Part shown: positions 55,673 to 64,000 of the stretch, piece by piece
How the letters are laid out: each line of letters starts with the position of its first letter
Numbering within the stretch: position 1 is the stretch's first letter
From: Chamaelirium japonicum
Lineage: Eukaryota > Streptophyta > Magnoliopsida > Liliales > Melanthiaceae
Assembly (NCBI GenBank): GCA_947650365.1
Contig: OX393549.1
Location: 84,427,362 to 84,491,361, forward strand
Length of the DNA: 64,000 nt
Direction: 5' to 3'
Position numbers and translations under genes: made by a program
The notes under the pieces: generated by a model
Database searches by the model: none
What the model was told of the DNA's origin: nothing
The model's input: the letters and a program-made list of their open reading frames with translations, nothing else

Positions 55673-57616
55673 TCCTAACCGCCTCGATGCGGGGGGAGGG
55701 GACGTGTAGAGATGGCAACGATGCGGTTTCGGTGCGGTTTTGGGCAAAACCAAAACCGCACCGCAAAACCGACCCGCAACACCGAAACCGCACCGTACTG
55801 CGATGGTGTACCTTATGTAAAACTGAACCAGCACCATGCGGTGCGGTACGGTGTGGTGCACTACGGTTTAACATTATAATAGTCTAAATGGTGCAGTTTT
55901 TTGCGGTTTTGGATAAAACTGAAACCGCACCGCAACACCGAAACTGCAAACCGAAACCGCACCGCTCCACGACGGTTTTATATTTTGGCAAACCAAAATC
56001 GCACCATGCGGTGCAGTTTTCCGCGGTTCACAGTTTTAAACTGCACCATTGCCATCCCTAGTGACATGGACGTTTGCGCAACCGTAGATCCGTGACGATC
56101 CCTCGATCAAACGAATAAGATGACATCGTGTCGCCATCAATTTGAAAGTGCAAAAGATATGGCAACTTTTCATCAAAGATCAAGCCAAAACAAGCCCATA
56201 ACTATCCCCACAAAATAAGAAAATGGATTAAATCTATTTTCCCCAAAAGAGGAAACAATATTTTGATGGTTATGAGGAGAGATATGGGATAAAATAAAAA
56301 AATCGCAGTCATATCTCTCCCAACCTCCCCCCTTTGCCTATAAATAGAAGGGCTGGGGGAAGGCATCAAAGTTCGAAAAGCTGAAGACAAAAAGGCTCTG
56401 CAAAAAGGAGATCCAACGCTTGAAGACCAAAGGCTTCGCGAGGAACTAGAAGGCGCATCCCTAACAAAGCGGAGTCGACCATCGAAGTCCTCATCAAAGC
56501 GAAGGCCTTGCACTCGAAGATCAAAGCTTCGACTCCTCGCACGAAGAAGAAAGCTAGCTTGGAGAAGAAGACCCGGAGTCGTCATCACCCTGACTTCTCC
56601 AACGATCTTCATCAACTCCGAAGACGCCACAAGCAGAGGCCGGAGAAGAAGGTCGAAGCCAACAACACCTCGTCGTCTTCAACAAAGGCGTCAACTCCTC
56701 GCACGAAGAAGAAAGCTTGGAGAAGAAGGCCCGAAGCAGGTGCTACCCCCGTCGTCTTCATCAACAAAAGCCGACGCTACAACCGTCGCACAAAGATCTA
56801 TGCTACCCCTACCGTCTTTATCAACAAAAGCCGACGCTATAACCGTCGCATGAAGACCGGTGCTACACCCGCCGTCTTCACAAGAAGCCTTCAACTCCGA
56901 TCACACCAAAGAAGCCCGAAGAAGAAGAAAAGCCGAAGTAAAGCCATAACCGTCGTTGCCAAAGCCTACCAAGCCAAAAGAATAATTAAGCCTTGAAGAC
57001 ATCCCTATCGCCTTCAAGAAGAAGATCAAGCCAATGCGGAAGCAAAAGCCAACAAATAAAGCCGAAGCAAACGCATCGGTAAAGCCCATGCCGAAGCAAC
57101 GCAAGTGCCAAAGCCAAGCGACTACGATGGTCACGAGCAAAGCACCACATGTTCTAGCTGATACGACGTGAAGTCCAGAAGAACCAAAACATCGTAAGTC
57201 TCTATCCGTCTATGTTCGAGAGCAAGTGCCAAAGCACCGTAAGAGCCAGAGCCACACCAAAGCCAAGCCAAAGCTGAAAGGTAAAGCCAAAACCGATGCC
57301 AAAAGTACGATCGATGTTGCGAACCGACGATTAAGTACACCAAGATCTAGCAAGGATGAGGGAGACACAAAGACTTCTTAGCCTCTCAAGAAACCCTCCC
57401 CTGTAAAGATCTCTGTCCTTGGTAACCCCTTCAGAGCTCTCGCACGACATAACGTGGAGATGCGGATGAAAGGGACCCTCTAGAGGATCTCTCCCACAAT
57501 CTCCTGATCAAATCTTCACCACACCCGGATCACCACCCCTGAGTCCCCGGGTCACGGCCTCCGTAATCTCGTGTGTTTGCAATAAAAACGACCCGAATCT
57601 TTTTCTGTGCATATAG
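55207..57616 (+). repeat. Gypsy LTR (element 2 family), with nested hAT-like insertion
   Basis: Inverse of the element 1 LTRs: begins TGTGGGCACCGAAATTAGC, ends TCTTTTTCTGTGCATATA where element 1 has ...CGCGCTCACA. Without the 354-base insertion and its 8-bp duplication it is 2048 bases, matching 2029 and 2052. TATA CTATAAATA at 56338-56346. The 3' end is mutated. Confidence 0.85.
55707..56060. mobile_element. non-autonomous hAT-like element, copy 8, inside the LTR
   Basis: TAGAGATGGCAACGATGCGG ... CATTGCCATCCCTA, flanked by GGGACGTG (55699-55706) and GTGACATG (56061-56068). Element 1's LTRs lack the insertion at this site and read GTGGCGTGG there, so the empty site is visible in the same window. 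Interior of GCGGTTTCGG/AAACCGCACCG repeats. Confidence 0.88.
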
Positions 57617-57658
57617 ATTTCTAGCACGCCCGGTGGGACCTTTTCTCTTTTCATCCGT

Positions 57659-59606
57659 ATGTCTAAAGGAGTTGCTGCAAGTTTCACCATGACCGAGACG
57701 AACGATGATACGTTTGCTCTAACAAGCCTTTCACTTATCGCCGAGTCTCCACTACTCCAACATGACGATCCAGAAAACCCGGAGGATGATGTTCCCCCGG
57801 TAGTACACGTCTACACTCAGCGTATTCGAACTCTTGAGGACGTCTTCACACTAAATACCGCTGCCGAAGACGCTCGTCAAAGCGCTGAGGAGGTCTTGGT
57901 GCATGAAGAAACGAGCCTCGATCTTGGAACCTCTGTCTAGAAATTTTGGGAGAACCGGCCCCAACCCCGAGCCCGTTCGGGTTCTCTAGCGGACTTTGCA
58001 CCTCCTTTGTAGGGGGCAAATGTCCGTCTTCAAGCTAAAGCAAGTCGGCGCAACTACGTCTCCGACGATGACGGTGAGAATACAGGCATGCAACATCGAG
58101 ACGTCCTATGTCATCATCCTCTGTCCGCTTTCCAACTCCAAGTCATGTAAATGGGTGAACACATGGCGCAAATCACTCGACTGATTGAGGAGAAGGATCG
58201 TCACATCAACACCTTGCTTCAAAGGCTAAGTGCGAGGGATGCTACAATATTCAGTCAACCTCCCGCTTCTCCAGTAGCCATTCCAACTCTGTCTTCAACT
58301 CTCGTTTTTGTAGAGGTTGTTCCGACGATTCTAGCGACTACTCCGGCACTCTCCTCGGCTCCCATCCCAGCGGAAGTCGTCTCTCCAATGCCAGTCTCGG
58401 TTACCACACAACCTCCGACGACAGCAACGATGACTGTTCAGCAGATACAGTCATTGGTGGCCGATATGGTGCACTCCCACGGCAACAATCTCCCCCTATC
58501 ATGGTAGCCTATTCGAAGCCTTACACCACAAGGATCAGCAGCTGCGCTTTCCTACCAAGTTCCAGTCACCAAAGTTCCAACACTTCGATGGGAAGGGCAA
58601 TCCAAGGTAACATATTGTCCACTTCGCCGAAACTTGCAATAACGCCGGCACATACGACGACGAGATGGTGAAACAGTTCGTTTGCACCCTCAAAGGTAAT
58701 GCTTTCGATTGGTTTGTTGATCTTTTTCCAGGATCCATAGACAGCTAGGACTAGATGAAAATAGAATTTCTCAACCGCTTCTACAATACCCGATGCATCG
58801 TTAGTATGACTGAGCTTACTGCAATCAAACAAAGGAAGGATGAGCCGGTAATCGACTATATCAATTATTGGAGGAACCTTGCACTAAATTCATAAGGTCG
58901 CTTGTTTGAAGACTCAACCATCGAGATGTGCACCCAAGGTATGCACTGGGGCTTGCTCTACATCCTCAAAGGGATTAAGCCTCGGTCATTCGAAGAACTC
59001 GCAACTCGAGCCCATGACATGGAGCTCAGCTTGACAAATTGCGAGGACTCGAAGAGTAAAGACTTCCTGAAGGTGGAGAAGAAAGACAAGCTGTCGGCAC
59101 CGAAACCAATGCAAGTCAACGTTGCCGATGTCACCTCGACTTCCAAACCACTCAAGATCGGTGGCAATCCGGACAAAGACAAGGCCATTACAACGCCTTC
59201 ACAGCCTCAGCAGCCACCCCGGATGACTCTCGAGGAGCTCGAAGCCAAGGAGTATCCCTTCCCGGACTCGAAAGTCTCCTCCATGTTCGACCAGTTACTG
59301 CAGGAGAAGATGATTGAGCTTCCTCCGTCAAAGAGGCCTGAGCAAATATATCGTGTCGATGATCCACTCTTTTGCAAGTACCATCGGGTGGTTAGTCATT
59401 CTATCAAGAAATGCTTCGTCTTCAAAGAAAGAATCATGATGCTCGCAAAGCAAGGGAAGATTGAGATCGACTCTGGTGACGTCGCTGCAGCAAACATGAC
59501 ATCAATCACGTTCGTTTCCTTTCAGCCGGTACTCGCTACTGGACAACAGAGAATGCCCAAGTTGCACATCAACCGTCAAAGACCAATCGCAAAGTCTGCT
59601 CCATAA
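57659..59606 (+). pseudogene. gag of Gypsy element 2
   Basis: Frames 57659-57940 (MTETNDDTFALTSLSLIAES), 58151-58507 (MGEHMAQITRLIEEKDRHIN), 58560-58900 (FAETCNNAGTYDDEMVKQFV, LKGNAFDWFVDLFPGS, EFLNRFYNTR, Retrotrans_gag-like) and 58902-59606 (CTQGMHWGLLYILKGIKPRS). A zinc-knuckle-like FCKYHRVVSHSIKKCFVFKE sits near 59370-59430. The pieces are separated by stops and frameshifts. Confidence 0.8.
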
Positions 59607-59722
59607 CCGAAGGTTTCGAAGTGACGACGACATACTCCTGTGCTAAAAAATAAAGCACCATTGCCCCAGGGGTAACTGTCACTCACGTCAGCACCTCTCC
59701 CAAGCACAGTCATGTCTCAATG

Positions 59723-60100
59723 AACTCTCCAAGAGAGGTATGAGCGAGGAGACCCAGAGGTCGGCCTGTTTGGCCAGCCCTCGGGTAAGTTCGACTACTA
59801 CGTTCTCTACTCCCAGCCTCCATCGATCTCAATAGAGGAAATCACGCCAACTAGCTGGGGGTCGGAGCCTGTGAAGAAGCAAGTTCCTCCCGGCAAGGAT
59901 ACATCCCAACAAACTCTCCAAGAGAGGTACGAGTGAGGAGACCCAGAGGTTGGCCTGTTGGACCAACCCTCGGGTAAGTTTGACTACTACGTTCTCTACT
60001 CCAAGCCTTTGTCCATTTCAATAGAAGAGATGAAGCCCATCGGCTGGGGATCAGAAGATAAGCCAGTAGAGTCTCTAGAAGAGCAAGTCTCCCCAACCTA
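59723..60100 (+). repeat. in-frame 189-base tandem duplication between gag and protease
   Basis: AACTCTCCAAGAGAGGTATG at 59723 recurs at 59912; both units include GGTAAGTT-GACTACTACGTT and CAATAGA-GAAAT-GC. 189 bases equal 63 codons, so the linker was enlarged without breaking the frame. Confidence 0.7.
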
Positions 60101-60699
60101 TGAAGAACCTGCAGCTGCCACTCCAAATCTTCACCTTGGTGAGGGAGAATCTACCGATGAAGACGCATGGATCATGCTACCCCGGAGACGAAGGCAATGG
60201 CCAGCAAGAAGTCACAAACTAGATCGGGTGACAAGAAAGCTCCCTGAACGAAGAACCTACAAGAAGAAAAGTAGAGCTCCAGGAAGAAAGGCATTCAAAG
60301 TGCCGCCAGCAGATTCAGATTATCTCCTCCAGCAAAGCCCTCCAGAACCGGTAACGCTGCAAGAATTTTTCCCCGATCACTTCCTCCCAGCCGATTAGCA
60401 CCATAGAGTATCATGTTGCATGGTTGAAGTTCACAAGATACCGGAAGAGGAAGGCGAGATCGAGTCTTTTGAAGAAAGCGACTCCAACAATAAGGAGGAC
60501 AGCTTTGACAAGTAGGGTGCTGCTACCCACGATGAGGCAATCTTGCACTTGCCACTCATAGAAGCATTGCACCTCCTGAACCTAGCAATGGCCGCAGCCT
60601 TGGTAGATTCAGAAAGCTACAAGAAAAAGAGAAAAGATGGCGAGAAAAGCAGAACTATTACCTTTTGTGACACAACAATAACCTTCTTAAAATAAGATC

Positions 60700-61620
60700 T
60701 GTAGCTCGGAGCACGACTGCACAACCGACCTATCTACGTCTTGGGGTACATCAAGGAGAAGCAGATAAATCGAATCATGCTGGATTATGGCTCCGCCATC
60801 AACATCATGTCCATTCAAACAATACGACAGCTCGGCATCACCACCGACCAACTCTCACAAAGCCAACTGGTCATTCAAGGGTTCAACCAAGGCGGAGAGT
60901 CCACCATAGGAATCATTCATCTGAAACTCTCCATCAGCCAGCTTGACACGACAGTTCTCTTCCACGTCATCGACTGTCAGACATCATATCGCCTCATGCT
61001 GAGAAGTGCATCGTTGCAGATGGCATGCCGTTTAATGAGATCGAAGCACACCTTGCTGACGCCAAGTTTTACCAAGCAAAGCACCATCAAGCAAGGACAA
61101 AGACGCTACCGGCCAGAGCTGGTACCTCAAATAGAAGGTGAAATCAACAAGCTCATTGAAGCCAGCTTTATCCCAGAAGTCAAGTATCCGACATGGATCT
61201 CTAGCGTGGTCCCAGTCAAGAAGAAGAACGACCAAATTAGAGTATTCATGGACTTCAGAGATTTTAACAATGCATGTCCCAAGGATGAATTTCCGTTGCC
61301 AATCACGGAGTTGATGGTAGACGTGACAACAGGCCATGAAGCGCTAACCTTCATGGACAGATCCTCAGGCTACAACCAAATCCGGATAGCACCCAAAGAT
61401 AAGGAGTTCACGGCTTTCCACACACCAAAATAGATCTACTGCTACAAAGTCATGCCCTTCGGCCTAAAGAATGTAGGAGCCACCTACCAACAAGCCATGC
61501 AGAGAATCTTCGACAATATTCTTCATCAAAATGGAGAATGCTATGTTGACGACCTCGTGGTAAAGTTAAAGCAAAAGGCAGAGCATTTTCACGACCTCGA
61601 GCTGATCTTCAAACGACTTT
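60700..61620 (+). pseudogene. protease and reverse transcriptase of Gypsy element 2
   Basis: Protease: MLDYGSAINIMS, where the catalytic D-S/T-G has become D-Y-G. RT: YPTWISSVVPVKKKNDQIRV, FMDFRDFNNACPKDEFPLP, FMDRSSGYNQIRIAP, then a TAG at 61431-61433, then VMPFGLKNVGATYQQAMQRI and the catalytic CYVDDLVVK (about 61540-61566). The stop in RT and the altered protease mean this copy is inactive. Confidence 0.85.
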
Positions 61621-61779
61621 GAAGGTACCAACTCCATATGAATCCACTCAAATAGGCATTCGGAGTCTCCTCGGGCAAGTTCCTCAGCTTTGTCATACGG
61701 CATCGAGGCATTGAGATAGATTAATCCAAAATTGACGCTATTCTCAACATGCCTGTTTCAAAGACGGTGAGAGATCTCA

Positions 61780-62735
61780 GAGGTCTCCAAGGCCACCTGG
61801 CATATACTAGGAGATTTATCGCCAACTTAGCTGAAAAATGTCGTCCCTTCAGTCACCTCATAAAGAAAGGAGCACCATTCAAGTGAGATGAAGCTTGTCA
61901 GAAAGCCCTCCAAAACATCAGGGATTACTTACTCAAACCTCCAGTTCTGACAGCACCAGTTCATGGAAAGCCATTGGTCCTCTACATCAGTGCCTAGGAG
62001 TAATCCTTGGGTGCACTCCTGGCTCAAGACAACGAGCTAGGCAAAGAAATAGCGTGTTACTACTTGAGTCGTACTCTCATCGGCGCGGAGCTAAACTACT
62101 CCCCGATTGAGAAAGTCTATCTGGCGCTCATCTTCACTACAATGAAGTTGCGACACTATATGTTAGCTTACGCCATCAGGCTCATCTCGAAAGCCGACCC
62201 ACTCAAGTATATCATGTTAAGACCAGTGCTCTCCGGATGTTTGGCCAAATGGGTGTTACTCCTCCTCGAGTTCGACATCACCTTCGTCCCTTGGAAGGCA
62301 GTCGAAGGTCAAGCTCTCGCGGACTTCTTGGCAGAGTACCCCCTCCCAACAGAATGGGAACTATCAGAAGACCTCCTAGACGAAGAAGTATTCTCCATCA
62401 ATATCGCTCCCTCATGGAAGATGTTCTTTAACGGCGCGACAAGAAAAGACGTGGCAGGAGTAGGGGTTATCTTCATCACTCTAAACGACGAGATACTCCA
62501 TTTCTTGTTTTTACTATCAGAACCATGCTCCAACAACAAGGCAGAGTATCAAGCCCTAATTATCGGCCTCGAACTCACTAATGATATGAAGCTTCAAGGG
62601 CTCAAAATTTTTGGCGACTCTCAACTCGTCATCCAGCAAATCTTGGGGGCATACAAAGTTAACAAAGAAGACCTCGTGCCGCTACATCTACGAGCTCTGG
62701 AACTCCTTGATGTGCTCAAGGCTGCTTCAATCTAG
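61780..62735 (+). pseudogene. two RNase H domains of Gypsy element 2
   Basis: The Gypsy RNase H (about 61890-62330: QNIRDYLLKPPVLTAPVHGK, GALLAQDNELGKEIACYYLS, NYSPIEKVYLALIFTTMKL) is followed in the same frame by a second RNase H: WKMFFNGATRKDVAGVGVIF, SEPCSNNKAEYQALIIGLEL, FGDSQLVIQQILGAY. The frame 62007-62735 is open (242 codons). FFDG of element 1 is FFNG here, losing the first acidic residue. Two RNase H domains mark the Tat lineage. Confidence 0.85.
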
Positions 62736-64000
62736 CATGTCCCCAGAAACCTCAATCAGTAGGCTACGTACTCGCAAATTTAGTAGCTACACTTCCATTT
62801 CCAGAAAGAAGCCAGCTTATTATCCCTATCTGCAAAAGAATGTTGATCACCAAGGAAGACCTCCCTTTTGGGATCCCAGACCAAGTCAATGCAGTGCACG
62901 TCCTCGTGGTCAACGAGCTAGACTGAAGACAACCGTTCATAGACTTTCTCGTCCATGGAAAGCTCCCTGAAGATCCGAAGCACAAGGTTGACATTCGTTG
63001 ACGATCTCTAAAGTTCTTCCACTTCAACAATGAGCTGTACCGTCGAAACTACGATGGTACGCTTCTAAGGTGTCTTGCAAAAGAAGAAGCGGAAGTAGCA
63101 CTGGAGGAAGTCCACACTGGGATCTATGGCTCGTATCAGTCCTATCCGAAGCTCCACTTTCGCATCAGAAGGATGGGTTATTACTAGCCCACTATGATCA
63201 AGAAATGTCATGCTTGCCAGCTGTACGGCAACTATATCCGTCAGCTGCCAAAACCTTTGCATCCGACGATCGCGTCATAGCCCTTCGATGGATGGGGACT
63301 CGACATTATCGGTCTGCAGCCCAAGTCATCCAAGCAGCATCTTTACATCCTGACGGCGACATACTATTTATCCAAGTGGGATGAGGCAGTACCATTGTGA
63401 GAAGTTACCAGACACTCTGTCATCAGCTTCATCGAAAACGACATCATCTTTCAATACGGCATCCCTCGCCACATCATCACGGACAATAGGAAACAGTTCA
63501 AGAATGTTGCTGTCAGTCAATTCTGTGCCAAGTTCGACATTAAACAAAAGTGTTCAACGATGTACAACGCTCCAGCCAACGGCCTAACGGAAGCCTTCAA
63601 GAAAACTCTCTGCAAGCTCTTAGAGAAAATCATCTCGAAGTCAAATAAGGACTGGCACGAACGTATGGGCGAAGCATTATGGGCATATCGCACGTCCTTG
63701 CACACTCCGACGCAAGCAACTCTGTACTCTCTGGTATACAGAGTAGAAGTTGTCCTCCTGCTCGAGCTCCAGATTCCGTCACTCAGGATAGCCATCCAAG
63801 AAGGTCTCGCCAACTACAGCAACGCCCAGCTTCGCCTAGCAGAGTTGGAAGCACTAAACGAGAAATGCCTCGAATCTCAGCAATGTCTGGAATGCTATCA
63901 AGCCAGGTTAACTCGAGACAAAAGAATTCATCCTTGGTCCTTTCAATCTGGAGAACTAGTCCTGGCAGTCAAGCGCCCCATCATTCTCTCGCATCGAGGA
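62736..64000 (+). pseudogene. integrase of Gypsy element 2, heavily mutated
   Basis: Homologous to the 517-codon frame of element 1, but with many stops (for example TAG at 62734-62736 and at 63186) and frameshifts. The catalytic core is recognisable: NGLTEAFKKTL near 63580 corresponds to NGLAEAFNK. It runs past the window end. Confidence 0.8.

Larger units (their letters stand above)
57617..64000 (+). mobile_element. Tat-lineage Gypsy element 2, internal region (continues beyond window)
   Basis: Primer site TAGCACGCCCGGTGGGAC at 57623-57640, then gag, protease, RT, RNase H, second RNase H and integrase in order. It contains the 3.4 kb that element 1 has lost. Stops and frameshifts occur in gag, RT and especially integrase, so it is an old, inactive copy. 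The 3' LTR lies beyond the window. Confidence 0.9.

Overview
This window reads as nuclear DNA of a flowering plant. It contains spliced plant genes (a GPI-anchored lipid-transfer protein, a DVL/ROTUNDIFOLIA-like peptide), long (TA)n and (GA)n microsatellites, and layer upon layer of plant-type transposons (Copia, Tat-lineage Gypsy with two RNase H domains, TRIM, L1 LINE, hAT-, Harbinger-, CACTA- and Helitron-like elements). The species cannot be fixed from the sequence alone. There is no rRNA or tRNA gene, no CRISPR array and no bacterial gene.

Layout. 1-2.4 kb: tandem repeats, then Helitron-like units. 3.0-6.2 kb: three short hAT-like elements around the first clear host gene, LTPG (minus strand, 4688-5370, two exons; the intron is mostly a (CT)n microsatellite). 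7.7-12.8 kb: a decayed Copia element with a complete TRIM inserted in its gag. 12.8-25.1 kb: a hAT-like element split by a 11.7-kb Gypsy element (13067-24791, minus strand, TSD ATCGT). This Gypsy has lost gag C-terminus, protease and RT, keeps an open RNase H-integrase frame, and carries an antisense spliced gene with a plant mobile domain (PMD). 25.3-26.6 kb: foldback elements lying between (TA)n tracts. 27-32.8 kb: a hAT-like element, a Harbinger-like MITE, and two copies of a 250-bp dispersed repeat in otherwise AT-rich DNA. 32.8-36.9 kb: an internally deleted Gypsy-type element with TSD GTTGT and a hAT-like element in its 3' LTR. 38-43.1 kb: repeats, the DVL gene (41177-41353), the third copy of the dispersed repeat and another hAT-like element. 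44.3-45.7 kb: a 5'-truncated L1 LINE next to an unidentified acidic terminal exon.

46-53.8 kb: a 376-bp tandem duplication, then a segmental duplication carrying a small plant gene with an F-H-Y-D-P-x-S-Y-A-L-N-F motif (47259-49264 and 50840-53825). A CACTA-type end and CACTA-like interior separate the copies, and the second copy joins the CACTA-like interior at a 6-bp microhomology. 53.8-64 kb: the 3' remnant of one Gypsy element, an LTR (55207-57616, with a hAT-like insertion), and then the gag-pol of a second, more complete but mutated element of the same family as the 13-25 kb one, running off the window.

The host genes visible here are few and small; about two thirds of the window is recognisable mobile DNA. 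The most notable structures are the antisense PMD gene inside the Gypsy family, eight hAT-like elements whose interiors are degenerate GGGTCGG/GGTTCGG-type repeats, and the microsatellite-embedded foldback cluster.
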